Below, piece by piece: positions 10,684-22,980 of a stretch of 64,000 nucleotides of DNA (its first letter is position 1; each line of letters opens with the position of its first letter). The stretch spans positions 72,196,756-72,260,755 of the forward strand of contig CM026426.1 of assembly GCA_014871385.1 (NCBI GenBank). The letters are read 5' to 3'. Below the pieces are notes generated by a model. It did not search any database. It was not told the DNA's origin and was given only the letters and a program-made list of their open reading frames with translations. The position numbers and the translations under genes are program-made. Source of the stretch: Ceratodon purpureus (taxonomy: Eukaryota > Streptophyta > Bryopsida > Pseudoditrichales > Ditrichaceae).

Positions 10684-12630
10684 TTGGACGATAGGGGATG
10701 TTGATGGTCGTCGAGCTCGTCTTCAGGGGATGTACAATTGGGATCGAGATTGTCCTGAATCGCGTTGAGGACGTTGCCCACTTCCTTGAAGTTCCAGACC
10801 TTCACGATGGAGCCATCAGGTTCTACTCGAAGAGGCAATCCGTTCTCATCTACCAGGGGGAACAGAGATGCCTAAGTACAAGAGATAGTGGGTGAGGCCA
10901 TCATCGGAGACGAGAGAAGGAGTTAGGGTAGGAGAAAGAAGCAGAGTTGAGGGTTTAGGCCTGGATAGCAATAAGTAGATGACACCGAAGGGAGATGAAT
11001 TTAATTTTTTAGATTGAGAGAGGGCAACAGAATGTAAACAGTGACAGAGTGAGGGGTTTAGGGTTTAGGGCACGAAGTATGTGTTAATAGAGGAACTTTA
11101 ACATTCAAAGTGACAAATTCGATAAACAGTTGAGTCTTCAACACTCATCATATACACGCTTCAGTTGAAAATTGCCAAATTCAAATGTGATTGTTTGTCT
11201 CGCAGAAACTAAGGTGACTGGAATTGAAGATTTGTACAAGCCTAGAGCCAAATTCAACCATACGTACTTACAAAATTACTACAAACTGGAGATCCGTGGC
11301 CATAGACTAGACCAAGTTTGCAATTCTAAAGTAAGAACCAGAGATCGGCATATGTGAATTGCGATTGTATCAACGCTGCAGGAGTACCTTTAGCTGCTCA
11401 TCTCCAAAGTAGACATGGCGCAAGACTGCATCGATTTGGGTTAGCTCTTGCATGTGTTTGACATTGACTGAGTCCGCGGTATCTTGTAAAATTTGCAGCT
11501 CCGCCTCCATAGTGCAAAGACTCTCCTCTCTAGCTTGGACACGATTCTGGATGGCAATCACGCGTCGTTGGAGCAGATCCGGCACGGTGCGACTTGAATC
11601 ATCGGTGTCGTCGCTCATCTCCCCTGAAATCAGCTGCTCTCTAGTCATAGACTTTGATCCGTGGCTTGACTCAAGGTCGTACACTGAGCTACTTGGGCGG
11701 TGATTGACATGCCATGCAAGAACAGTACCATGCAACGGCAGGACAATGTCCAGATTTATCTCCTCCTGATGTATCTTCAGTTGTTCCAGACGAGCGCGTG
11801 TTAGTTCAATTGACTATCGCTTCTTGCGTATCTCCTCCTGCAAGCCTTCGTTGAATTTTGTTATGCGACGCCTCTTTGTCTTCGCTGCCAGCTGGAATTT
11901 GTCTTGGATCAGGAAAAGTCCTTCAAGAAACGACCTTATCACGGTTGGAAGGTTGGCAACGGGAATTGGAGTATCTTCCTTTACTTCTGACTGGATTTTG
12001 TTTTTGACGACGGGTTGGGGGTGTATTGTGGCATCCGCCATTTGCAATTGAGTAGCCACCGTCTGCAATCAAACGACATGGGTTGGGATATAAGAAGCCC
12101 GATACATGGAGAAATTCCGTGGAAGTCAACGACTAAAGAAGACGACAATCACCTCTCGCTGGACATGAGGTGCGTTGAGGATGGCCGGTACATTTGTGCC
12201 TGGAAACACCCTGGGCCACGTGAAGGGCAGGGGTCGAGTGAGGTCTTTATACTTCTCTTGTGGCTCGAATTCCGTCTTCTTCTGTCTTGGAAAACACCGC
12301 TTCATAGCAAATTCGCACCAGTCAACCTCCAGTCCTTGAGCTTCGGCCATTAAGCCACGAGCAAAGTGTAGTGGTAGGCGCGGAGAATCCTTCATCTCTC
12401 GCTGGTGCACTCTTTCGAAGAGCCCCTTGACGTAGTTGTTGTACATATGTGGCGCCGTCTTCTTTGCGGAGGCAATAACCATCACGGTCTTTTGCTCCCC
12501 AGTAAACAACCACGGATTCTTTGCGATAGAGGAGCACATTCTTCGGATCGCCTAGAAGAAATCCACCCAATGGAAGATGAAGAGCACGGTTCAGCCATTT
12601 CCTCACGGTCTCCTCAGGTGATTCGGCCAT
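10684..12630 (-). pseudogene. Gene C': homologue of gene C, frameshifted and truncated
   Basis: It starts MAESPEETVRKW at 12630. RKW, LPxxG and YWGAKDRDGY align with gene C, then the frame shifts near 12475 to AKKTAPHMYNNYV and VHQREMKDSPRLPLHFARG, DWCEFAMKR. An exon ends at 12153 (GAG|GTGATT) and rejoins in phase 0 at 12062 (TTGCAG|ACG). That exon continues to a donor near 11388, through one TAG at 11814-11816 in a coiled-coil context (EEIRKKR, stop, SIELTRARLEQLK). A last exon after CTTAG near 10873 encodes VEPDGSIVKVWNF and runs into the TIR element at 10683. The function of the VHQR/FA domain is unknown. Confidence 0.6.
10880..11370. other. Intron of gene C' with two telomere-like motifs
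   Basis: This lies between the last two exons of gene C' on the minus strand. Two TTTAGGG units occur at about 11053-11068. I see no coding sequence. Confidence 0.4.
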
Positions 12631-13177
12631 CTTAGAGGACTCTGGAAAACCAATCCGTGTGAGCAGAGATGGTGGAGATAACTATAGCGAAGTAATCGAA
12701 GTGCCAAGACAATAGGGTCTCATATGGTGTGTGGGAATTAGGTCAAAGTGAATTTAGGGTAGCCATCTCACCAACCGTTAACTGATAGCAGAAATCAGGA
12801 AGCCGACTCAAGTTGTATGCTGATGAAGGGGAGGGGCTGCAATCCGATCTGCATGCACTCATGAGGATACGAGACAGATTAGATTAATAAATAGAATAGA
12901 CAGGTTGCAATCAGTGGATTTTCAAGCCAATGTACTAATACTGTGTCATATGAATTAGAATGTGTGAAGTGTGAAAAATAGTTCTAATAGATTATTCATC
13001 TATGATCCATAAGTTCTATACTCTCAACGGCGAATCTCTGTCAAGACATACACATACAAAAGTAAGCTTCAGAAGCATGCAATCTAGTGCGTGAACAGAT
13101 TCCGACAAGGATCTAAATTGACAAGAGAGATTATATAATACCATCTCTAGTTTCTCATACAACTGAAATCAACTTAC
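12631..13177. other. Non-coding stretch upstream of gene C'
   Basis: This is probably the 5' flank of gene C' followed by AT-rich intergenic DNA. I see no ORF or repeat that I can support. Confidence 0.4.
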
Positions 13178-13335
13178 AAATGTTCCAATCTTGGCAACGA
13201 GCTTAAGTCTGGAATGGGGCCCGTAAAAGTATTTCTTGAAAGATCCAACATTGCTAATGAGGAGATGTTGGATATCAATGCTGTATCAAGTTTGCCAAAA
13301 AGTAGATTTCCACTAGCATTGGTGCACAACACATG
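13178..13335 (-). pseudogene. Orphan exon of a leucine-rich-repeat protein
   Basis: The minus-strand frame reads SNISSLAMLDLSRNTF and TGPIPDLSSLPRLEHL, a textbook plant LRR (LxxLxLSxNxFTGxIP) as found in receptor-like kinases. It ends at a canonical donor (CATTT|GTAAGT, intron from 13177 downward). No other LRR, membrane or kinase exon is visible, so it is either one exon of a gene with huge introns or a captured fragment. Confidence 0.55.
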
Positions 13336-13539
13336 GAAAAATTGACGACGTATCATTATCCAGGCTCGAAACTACGCAAACCGATTTGCATTCAGTGTTA
13401 TTGGGATGAAAACTCTTAAAAACTACATTCTATCAAGTCCTATCAATGTTAATTTGAGAGAATGCAAACAGAAGAACATCTCCACACATACAACACCATA
13501 TTCGTTATTTAAGGAGATTTATCATCTACCAAAATAATG

Positions 13540-14335
13540 CATTAGGTCAGGTCGAGCTAAAACGGGCACAAGGGTCTCATACTTGGCAAGGAAAAGCTAA
13601 TAAGCAATTTCCATTAAATTGGGAGATGATCACACAGTACTAATGGAAAATGAAAGAACCGGATGGTTTACTAGAAATATATGAAAAAACACAAGGTAGG
13701 TCGAACCACCCTAAATGAACATCATGCATATAACAAGAAATGGACACAACGAATATTTTGGGCAAACTTATATTATATATATGTGTGGAAAATCAATTTA
13801 GGTCGACACTCCTTGAATGTTGAATCCGTGACGGGCCCTTTCAAACCCGTCCAAAAATTCAAGTTGTTTGACCAACATAATTGCCTATAGTTTCGAAAAT
13901 ATAATATACAATCAAAGAACATACGGACTTCAGTATAGTCCCATGCCAACAAATGTATGTTATCGGCTCTACTTCAGAAATCCAAACTAGGAACTTCAAC
14001 GCTAGATGTCGTTTAGGTCGCCTCGACCTAAACGGCTGGTATGTGCCAGTACATATGATATAGAATCAACGGTTTAGGATACTAAGTAAAAATCTACAAG
14101 AAAAACTATAAGTGACCTGTTGGTATTCTGCACTCGTAAAGTACAAACTTCAACGCCAAATGTAGTTTAGGTCGCCTCGACCTAAACTGCTGCCTATAAT
14201 GTGGTACAGATGATAAATAAGGAATGGACTTAAGTAATGTTCCCTCCATCAAAGTATATGTAATTTGCTAGTATTCAAAACATAAATACCATCAACTAAT
14301 ACGCTAGAACTCATTAGGTTGACTCGAGCTAAACA
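13540..14335. repeat. E2 palindromes, 3' side of the transposase
   Basis: Clear copies of TTTAGGTCG-N3-CGACCTAAA lie near 14011-14031 and 14167-14187, with degenerate forms near 13551, 13799 and 14313. They are AT-flanked and lie between the LRR exon and the transposase stop codon. Confidence 0.8.
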
Positions 14336-14481
14336 TCTACCTTTGTCTAGTAAACATAATGTTGGATGTATGGACAAACGAAATTCAGTTCAGTCGTCTC
14401 CAAACAAATATAAGTGATCTGACTAGATTCAGAACTTCAAAACTACCAACTTGAAAGCTACATGTTTATTCAGAATCCGAT

Positions 14482-17348
14482 TTATTCAGAAACAAATCTC
14501 TCCAAGGAGGCCTTTATAATGTCCAGTTGTTTGAGTGGAATCTTCAGCGTTGGATACTTGCCAAGCCCCCGCTCGTTGACATTTTTTTTAACTTTTGATT
14601 TCCAAGCTGTTATGACTGCATCAGTACTCTGCCACGACTCGGGTACATCCTTATCAACTGTCCAACAAAGTCTCCCATCCACATCCCAGCCAATATAGAA
14701 TTTCAAAACATTTTCCTCTCGCGAAATTGGATGGTAGAACTCTACTTGGATTGAATTTGGGAGGTCAGCGTTCAAATTAGGGTCAGTCAAGGCCCTCGCA
14801 AGCCAGAAAGGACGAACGTCTTCATTGCAGGGTCGTAATGCTAAGAAGTACCCTGTAAAAAGGTCTCGCGCAACATGGAATGACGGTCCTAGGCGATCTT
14901 GTTTGTGACCAACAAAGTGATCATCCTCTACGAACTCCTTGCGCAAAGTTCCATCTTCCTGAAACTCGTCTTCGACAGAGTGAGCGAGCCGAGTGGATGG
15001 CCAAAAACCATGCTCCAAGGTGGATACTGCATCAAAGGGGATGGCAAGAGCGTCTATAACATCGTTCCAATAGTATGAGAGTGGCTCATAGATTCTTCTG
15101 GACTCGACTGAATCAGAAGATAGCCTCTCCCAATGATCTACAAAACCCGACAAGCCCTTAATCACATCAGGCAAGTGCCGCATCTCGCGAGGGGCCACGG
15201 CACCAAGAACACCACGGGGCCATAAAGATCGACCTTCTGAATCCTCCTTCCACAACTTGATGCCACAACCATCTCCTTTTCGCAACCAGTCGTCGACGTG
15301 ACAGAAGATTTTTTACTTCATGACTAGGCATCCAGAAGAATCTACATACAATTTGAACTGATGAGCTTTAGTGTGACCCATTAACGTATTGTCGCCATCA
15401 AGCATCCACTCCGCGATGAATTTCTTGAAATCTAGGACCTCCTAAATGAGATGAGGAATTGTTGGTACAGCTTTATTTTTCATGAAGGACTTCATGAGGA
15501 GAGGTACTGTGGGGAAGTCCTCCCTCCGCAAAGCCATGCTCCATCGTCCGAAAAAGGCATCAATATCGTCATGAGTATGGCCGACCAGCATGAAGTTCAC
15601 GTACACTTCGCAAAACACCCGCTTCGCGACTAATAGGGACCAAAATGAAAATACAAATCTATTCTTGTTATCGCTGACAGCGTTATCCATTTGGACGTTA
15701 AGAATGGGAGGCAATGGTTTAGCAGCAACAGGAACCTGAGGAGGAGGGCCAAGAGGATCCAGACACATTTGTGAACCATGCAAAAGCGCGGCATACAATG
15801 GGTGAGACGGATTTTCTTGATAGAGTTCCCTAGAGGTGGATTTAGGGGGTGACTCAAGATCCCGAAGGAGCTTCGCAAACGATCCAACCGTGTAATTAGC
15901 GTCGTGTGAGTAAATGTCAAGGCCATAATGGGCGTAACGCTGATCCACATGCCCATGAGCAAGCATTCCCGTGACTGCGAGAGGAAGCTTCATGAGACCG
16001 TCTAAGTGTTTGACCTTGTGGGATAAGGCCGGCGATGCAGTCTTGGAGTGGTCCATCTTCTCATGCATAATTGTAAGAACTTCATGAGGAGTAGCCCTTG
16101 ACATGAATTGATTTAGGTAGTACAAGTCCCTATGCACCATTGCAGAGTCATTGTGCAGCCTCATTTTCTTAGACCATAACAAGACGCCTGAGAGCCTGTT
16201 GACGTCAACTTCTTCTGAGACTGGAACTCATCACATTTTGAGCAACAAGCGAAGTTGTCTCCTGCCCGTTTGGCGTAATATTCTGGATAGCTAAGCCTCC
16301 TGATCTTGCTCAAGTTAGAAGCGGACATAGGAGGCAATCCACAGTCCGCTAGATAATCATCGAGGATCGGAATCTGTTCCTTCCATTTGAAACTGGAAGG
16401 CAGAACTTTAGCAACAAATGTCTCCCTTGTAGGCAAAACACGACTCTTGTGGGGCATGTGGTCGGCATGCCTGTCAAGGATGGCCCCTAGGACGGCACTT
16501 GCTACCACTGTGTGATTTCGAGGTTTACGTAAACCAGTATTACCGTGAAATTGAGCTTCGAAACCAGCAGCAGCGTACTTGGCATTTCTATAAAATGTAC
16601 TGGAGCTCACTCCCATGATCTTCATCCAGGCGAAGGGGCAAACATCTATGCCCTCCAGAGTCACCACACTCCTCCCCGCTGAATTCTTGTGGATCTGTCT
16701 ATGCACGTCGAGTTTTATGTGGTTACGGAACTGCACTGTGGTCTTGTCGTACATACGCGACTGTAGAGTAGAGATTTTATCTCTAGGATAGTGTTGGACG
16801 CATAGGTGAGCGCAGCACGTGTTTGCCGCTACAGAGTTGATAGATGGCTGGGTCATCAGAAACTCAGCGTGACGTGATATAGGTGGGGGGGTATTCCTAG
16901 AGGAGTTATCATACGATCGGGTACGATCTCCCAGGGATCGACTACGCTCCGCAACCCAACGGTTATACACATCACGTTGACTATGGTGCTCTAGGCTAAC
17001 TCCATCCAGATAGACGTGGCTGATAGGCCACGTTTTGAAGGAGTACCTCCAATCATCCTCTGACTCTTCTTTGACTAACGAACGTGATACCTGGACGACG
17101 ACAACGGAATCACCAAGGGGACCAACCGTGTCAGATACGAAGCTGGACCATGGGTTCCGGATCAAACCCTCTGCTAATGGGATATTGTCGTCACTGTAAA
17201 TTGTTACAGTCTTGTTTTGCCACAATCTTGTGGGTACAACCACAAAGTCTTGAAGCTCTGGGTTTAAGGGCGCTTCAACCGGTACCTCGTCATTTGAGGA
17301 GTAATCCATTATACGTGGAATGCAACAGATCCAATTATATGAGATCAT
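14482..17348 (-). pseudogene. DUF7869-type transposase, copy 1 (one frameshift, two internal stops)
   Basis: Three minus-strand segments align end to end with copy 2. Segment 1 (17348-16161) has a beta-rich N-terminus, then HIKLDVHRQIHKNSAGRSVV and a Cys pair (CCSKCDEFQ). Segment 2 (16182-15442), in a shifted frame, has MHEKMDHSKTASP, ILNVQMDNAVSDNKNR and VGHTHDDIDAFFGRWS, the hallmark motifs and probable acidic catalytic residues. Then TAG (15444-15442) and TAA (15315-15313) break an otherwise continuous frame leading into the C-terminal GIKLWKED and RPFWLARALTDPN region. It ends TAA at 14482, with an in-frame TGA four codons later. The family assignment is from memory of DUF7869 proteins. 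Confidence 0.7.
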
Positions 17349-17404
17349 ATTATACTCCTTGAAGAGAATTCATCTGCAAGTGAGAGACCATGACCCAGGC
17401 GCAA

Positions 17405-17568
17405 TTTAGCTCGAGTCGAGCTAAACTGCTGCTGCCATTTGAATGCAGTAGTTTAGCTCGACTTGAGCTAAACTGCGGGGTCCTGTGGATCCAACACAGT
17501 TTAGCTCGACTCAAGCTGAACTGCATGGCATCCACAGGACCCTGCACTTTAGCTCGAGTCGAGCTAAA
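17405..17568. repeat. Four E2 palindromes 5' of the transposase
   Basis: Palindromes of the form TTTAGCTCGA-N-TCGAGCTAAA lie at 17405-17425, 17452-17472, 17500-17520 and 17548-17568, spaced 47-48 bp. The first and last are perfect. GGTCCTGTGGATCC and ATCCACAGGACCC around the third form a further inverted repeat. Confidence 0.9.
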
Positions 17569-17599
17569 CTGCAGCCCGCAAAAAGCGGCGCTTTAATAG

Positions 17600-18177
17600 G
17601 TGCTCACATCGTCCGAATTCAGAGTGGCAGACTCAGAGTACGCTGACGATTTCCACTCTCAAACGTTTACCAGTAGTAAAGAAAAACACTGCTAATACAC
17701 CAAGAATTGCAACAATCGCAAGCATAGAACAACCAAACATCAATGATGTGTGCTGATGATCGGAGAAAACTGAAGAGAAGACGTACAAGAGAAACGGCGC
17801 AATATAGCTTCTACCCAAAAAACAACGACCTCCAAGTGAGCGCCCAGAGCTCCTACATGCGAGAGAAGCAAGTGAGTAGAGAAAAGACTTTGAGCAGGGA
17901 CGATTCCAAAGGTCATCCTCTAACGTGTGACGGTTATCTTGCCGCTTCGATTTTGAAAATAGGCGGGAATCATGCATGACCATTCGTCCATCCACATTTG
18001 GTGGTGTGAGCAAGCATGGGAAATACAGCTTTCCATACTTCTCGGCCCTTTACGTAGATGCAGATGCAAAATATTTGGTGCATTAATTGTATTAAATGGG
18101 ATGGGTTGGACACGTCATAGCGCAAGACAGAATGTTGACTTTTGGCCCCGAACTTATCATCTTCTATCAGGGTTCAA
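17600..18177. promoter_or_regulatory. Probable promoter region of transposase copy 1
   Basis: This lies upstream of the minus-strand transposase. GGCGGGAA at about 17962-17969 matches the E2F/DP consensus; a similar site lies upstream of transposase copy 2. No supported gene; a 126-codon minus-strand ORF (17633-18013) has no recognisable domain. Confidence 0.3.
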
Positions 18178-18258
18178 AGTTTAGGGTTTAGGGTTCAGGG
18201 TTAAGGGTTTAGGGTCTTAGGTCCAGGGTTAAGGGTTTAGGGTACAAGGTTTAGGCAT
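18178..18258 (+). repeat. Interstitial telomere-type repeat
   Basis: A degenerate run of TTTAGGG, TTCAGGG, TTAAGGG and similar units fits the plant telomere repeat. It marks either a repaired break or a low-complexity insertion. Confidence 0.8.
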
Positions 18259-19345
18259 TTTTAGGGACATTAAATATCTCGTATATGGAATAAAATTAAT
18301 TCGAAAATTGTTTGAACGTATTTGAGTTTTGTGACTAAGGTTCATACAGGACAGTACATCGTTGCAAATGTTCATATCTCCATGTACCAGAGTATGTATT
18401 TTTGCTCAATTTCATTATTATATATGATGTAGGAAATCAAATCATTATAAATGAGTTGATGAATAGTTCTTAATAGACCTAGGTAGATATATTTTTAAAT
18501 CTATAATTATTTCTTTATTATAGATATTTAGTAAGAAATAATTAATATGTATATATATTCATGTATGTTTATGTCTTTATTTATTTCATAATGTGTTCAT
18601 TTCGCCATGAATGGTGTAGATTTGCTTTTTTGTTTCTGATATTTAGAATAATTATATGTTTGTAGTATTTAACATATGAAAAGATATTTTGGTTCACATA
18701 AATTTATAAATTTACATTAGTTTTTGACTTTTGGACTTCTAAGAATCAAAGTTAGGGAAGTATGATTTTTAATGTATTTATTATTTTCTAGAATTGCTAC
18801 TACTAAAATTACTCTAAATTATGGAAATATTAGGATACAAAATATACAAATATGAAAGCATCAAATTAAACTCTGTTTTTTATTCAAAACAACTCTGTTT
18901 TGAAGGCATTCCATTCCAAAAATAGTTTACAACCCACACGAAGGACATCTTCGGCGAGAGTTACCAGAAGATGAAAGTGATCTGTTTTTACATCTATGGT
19001 TGCCAAATATTGTATGATATAACGGTCCTGTTAACTACTTCCTAAAGTCCCCTTCCTATATCTGAGTTGATTAGCAGCAAGAAGTTAAACCGCAAGAGTA
19101 TATCGAAGATGCCTGCAAGTTCAGGAGCAAAGAGAAAAAGGGGATCAGAATGTATCATGTTTAGGGTTTAAAATCGAAAAGTGCAGGTCAAAAACCGGCA
19201 CTCATCCTCTTGACACTCACCACAAACTCAGCATCAAGGAATGAAATTCTGCGCTAGACATACAACAACCGTAATCTATTACTATGAAAACATCGAACTA
19301 AGGGCGAGGTTAAGGGTTACGAAGAGATAACATTTCACCTTGTCA
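18259..19345. other. AT-rich filler
   Basis: Strongly AT-rich DNA with no ORF, palindrome or splice pattern that I can support. Confidence 0.6.
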
Positions 19346-19750
19346 CTAATGTGGTGGGCTCCTCAAATCCCCGCTCTCCTCCTCATTTGAATTAGCCGTA
19401 GAGAAAACCTCTCCGGAAGTGAGCAGAAACTTGATGTCGTAAGCGTTCATAATCTCCATTTGCTCTACAGTATGTGCAAGAGTCCAATCCCACTCCACAC
19501 CTGGCTGCATTGGGCGTGCAATGCGGTTCCACGCGGGAATGGCTAAGCCGCGACTACGGGCGGGTTCCACCGCCATAAACCAAGGACGAAGCTCCTCCAC
19601 TCCTTGTGGGGAAACAACCGGCTTCCACTCGTCGGGCGAGTAACTTGACACCCTAAAACCACCGCCCGCCCTCCTCATCACGGCAAATGAACTAGAAGCA
19701 GATGAAAATAGAAGAAAAACTAAGAATGGAGCAATTGTTTCGTCGCGCAA
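19346..19750 (-). CDS. Unidentified 110- to 134-codon ORF in a GC-richer island
   Basis: It is embedded in very AT-rich DNA. The first ATG gives MRRAGGGFRVSSYSPDEW, then LRPWFMAVEPARSR, IPAWNRIARPM and EWDWTLAHTVEQMEIMN, ending TAG TGA. Composition and tryptophan-rich motifs look coding, but I do not recognise it. It could be one exon of a larger gene or a transposon remnant. Confidence 0.35.
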   Translation of the reverse strand: MRDETIAPFLVFLLFSSASSSFAVMRRAGGGFRVSSYSPDEWKPVVSPQGVEELRPWFMAVEPARSRGLAIPAWNRIARPMQPGVEWDWTLAHTVEQMEIMNAYDIKFLLTSGEVFSTANSNEEESGDLRSPPH

Positions 19751-19759
19751 AGGAACTTA

Positions 19760-21055
19760 TGCTTATGAAGGGGCTCGGGCAGGAGACCGAATGTTCTAGA
19801 GTAACAAAGGTGACTTTGACCAGAGTCGGTAACGAGACTTTGACCGATGTGGAGTTTTGAAAGTCCGGATTTACTTAAATGTGGCATTCTAATTTATTAT
19901 TAAAGACATTATGATCATTGATTTAAGACATTTCGTTTGAATATATGAATTATGAATTTTGTTTTTTAAAATTATATGAATGAACCAAATATTCCACTTT
20001 CTTATTAGAATGTAATAAAATTGTATGAATATTAGTCAAGGTAGAACGTTAATGAATTGATTAAGATTTATGTAATTTACATGCCGATCATACAAGGCAT
20101 ACCATGGTTTTTATATTTGCTTCTCATAAATAAATATAAAAAATTCAATATTTTAAAAAATGTAAATTATTTGCCATAATAAATGAATTGGTTTCTACAA
20201 TTTAATACTATGATTTTTAACAATGTACTACGTATATATACTTGAATATACTTGTATATTATTTTAAGATTTGTATATATTAGAATATAGTTTATTATTC
20301 TCGTACTATAATCATTAATTAAATATAATATTGTAAATGAATATATTAATACCTTAGTCTACTATAACATATTATTATTTTATAGATAAATTATGATACT
20401 AACATGTACTTTAAGAATATGATGATAACATTTACGTGAATATGTTTCTAATTAGAGTATAGTAAATTCATTTTCATTGCTAATAGTGTATTCATATTTG
20501 ATGCTATCGTTATCTAATTACAAATTATTATTTAAACTCTACTCTTGTGTAGTCAAATTAAATTTTTCTTCGAACAAATTTTAACTACATATATCTAAAA
20601 GGATTATTATGTTAATTTATATTTGTAAACGTCTCATATTCAACTAATATTAAAAAATTCGAAATATAAACTAGACCTTAATTTGATTAAATTTCTTAAA
20701 TCATTTATCACTACATAAATAATAGTTGGAGTCAATTTTGATTGAACCAATTCATTTAATATATATGAAGATTTAATTAATTTCATGACAATGTTACGAG
20801 GCATTCAATGTCATAAATATTTACTTCTCTTGAATAAAAATAAACATTGTCATCCTTTAAAAATTGTTAATAATTAGACTACTTCAAGGTTTAAAATTGT
20901 GTATTATTTCAAAACCTTCAAATTGGAGTGAAATTTATGTGGGCCTAAATTTGAATTCTTACCTATCAATACACATAAATTAATTTTCCCACTCCTAAAG
21001 ATCAATAATTTCAAAAGTTTCAACTCCTAGCATTTAAATTTAAATTCAAAACTCT
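19760..21055. other. Very AT-rich stretch without genes
   Basis: This is one of the most AT-rich parts of the window outside the microsatellites. It stops abruptly at about 21056, where a GC-rich short palindrome (GCCGTGCGCACGGGC) begins a stretch of ordinary composition. Nothing else is supported. Confidence 0.6.
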
Positions 21056-22980
21056 TAAGCCGTGCGCACGGGCTTTGGACCCCACGGTGACGGGGTTCAT
21101 CTTCTTGGTGGCGCGGTCTTCGGCCTCCGCTGGGGCAAGGAACAGTTCACCTCCACCCCGACCTCGTCCACGGGCTTGTTTCGTGTTCTTATTTCTAGGT
21201 TTTTCTGTGGCGCAAGTTTGCTTTCTTATGGCGGGAATTTTTTCATTGTAGCAGTTTGCTTAGTGTTTTAGGATTGTTTCCCGCGAGTTCTTTGGGTTTT
21301 AGAGTATAGACTTGTTAGCTCCATTGGGGTTGAGTTGTTTCAATGTGGTGAGATTAGTTGACAGGGTTTTCGGTGTTGAAGGATTAGGTTTGTGGTGCAT
21401 GGTTGAGAGGGGTTTGTGCGCAGAGGCTTTTCCAGGTGTATGCCGGAATTGTCTTAGGAATTCTGTGCATACTTTGTTGCAGGGATATACTTTGAGGGTT
21501 GCGCGTCCGAGTGTTTGAATAGCTACAGAACTATTAGAGTTTCATGTATTTTGTTAGGACAAACTTGCGGTGATTTGCTTAGACTGGGGTGATTCAGATC
21601 TAACTGGATCAAGAAACGCGGAGAGTAGTGGAGATTGCAGAGGTGTACGAAGTACAGGTCTGTCGAGACCATTTCTAGGTCAGTCATCATCCTCCCCGTC
21701 TTCTTGCGATTTTTTGTGTGTGTTCTTTTTCTATCGGTGCTATCTGTATCGTAAATTCAGTCTCTTTCTCGCAAATTGTCTTGGAAATTGGTTTTTTTTA
21801 CTGCAAATCGTGTAACAGAATCCTATCGTATCAAGTCTAGTAGTCTCTACAGTGAATATGCACAAAAATCATGGACGACTTGAGTCTTCGTAATTGGATT
21901 CAGCCTGTGTTTGTTCGATGCTTGACTGTAATTGCTAGGTTTAGATAGGAATTCTTGTGTTATTTGTATTCGGATCAGAGTGCAAGCATTTCAAGTGATT
22001 CTGAATCTGTGTTAAGGCTGTTTCTGCATAAGTATCATTGCTGTGTGAAGGAATTGATAGGTTTTATGGATGAGGTGACTGCATTCACATGTAGTTGGTG
22101 TTGTAGTTGAAGTTATGTTCAATCACATCTTTTTCTGAATTGGGTACAATTTCGCGCCAATGCTCATGTTCACATCTTTCACTATATGCTTATTAGATCC
22201 CGTTAGCTTATAATAGGAACTTTGCATATGGAATCCAAATACATTTGTACTATTCACCTGTATTTTTCGGCACAATTCTACAACATTTCAATAATAGATG
22301 TATGTTCTGATCCTCTGGAACCATTAAACATCATATTCATTAATTTGGGACTTTTGCCAGTCCCAAATTAGTTTCGTACTAAATTTAGACCATTAATTGT
22401 GTCAATTATAATGGGACTTTCCTTATATTGGGACTAAATATGTATAGAAATTTGACGGAATGAGCAATTATTGCCCAACATGTAATTGAACATCAACACT
22501 TTTTTGGTCACTGAACTACGAAGTCCCATATATTGATGATTATCATACATGTGATTATGTATGAAGGTCCATGGATTAGTTGACAGTGAACCAAGTCACT
22601 GTAATTACCACCTCAAATATTCCTCAAATGATGTTTTAGCTGAATAGACTGATATGAGCAAAGTATATGTGCAAAGTAATTTTCTGACAAAGACGATGGA
22701 GACTTATAAAAGACAAACGCCATTCCAAATTTTGAAGAATACATTTGTAAAATTCAAGTGAGTGATAATTTGCCAGAAATTTTATTCAATAACAATCTTT
22801 CCAAACTTGAACGCGTGGAGGGAACAAAGTACACAAAAGTAATTTTACCTCAATACACCATATTTTGGTATGCGTGATGATCACACCATGAGGAATTTTA
22901 TCCTACTAAACTATAAATGCCGCAGCACTATCTATCTATCCTCACAGAACACAAAACTCTAACGGTACTAATACACTATC
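21056..22980. other. Non-coding stretch with one strong hairpin
   Basis: Composition resembles plant UTR and intron sequence (T-rich, plus-strand sense) but no exon chain could be built. A hairpin near 22342-22371 has 11-12-bp arms (AATTTGGGACT and AGTCCCAAATT) around a 6-nt loop. Confidence 0.35.

Larger units (their letters stand above)
13500..17600 (-). mobile_element. Element E2: DUF7869-type transposon with palindromic flanks
   Basis: A transposase-like gene (14482-17348) is bracketed by palindromes: TTTAGGTCG-type on its 3' side and four TTTAGCTCGA-N-TCGAGCTAAA copies on its 5' side. The layout recalls subterminal transposase-binding repeats of CACTA-like elements, but no terminal inverted repeat or target duplication was found, so the limits are approximate. 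Same architecture as E3. Confidence 0.6.
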
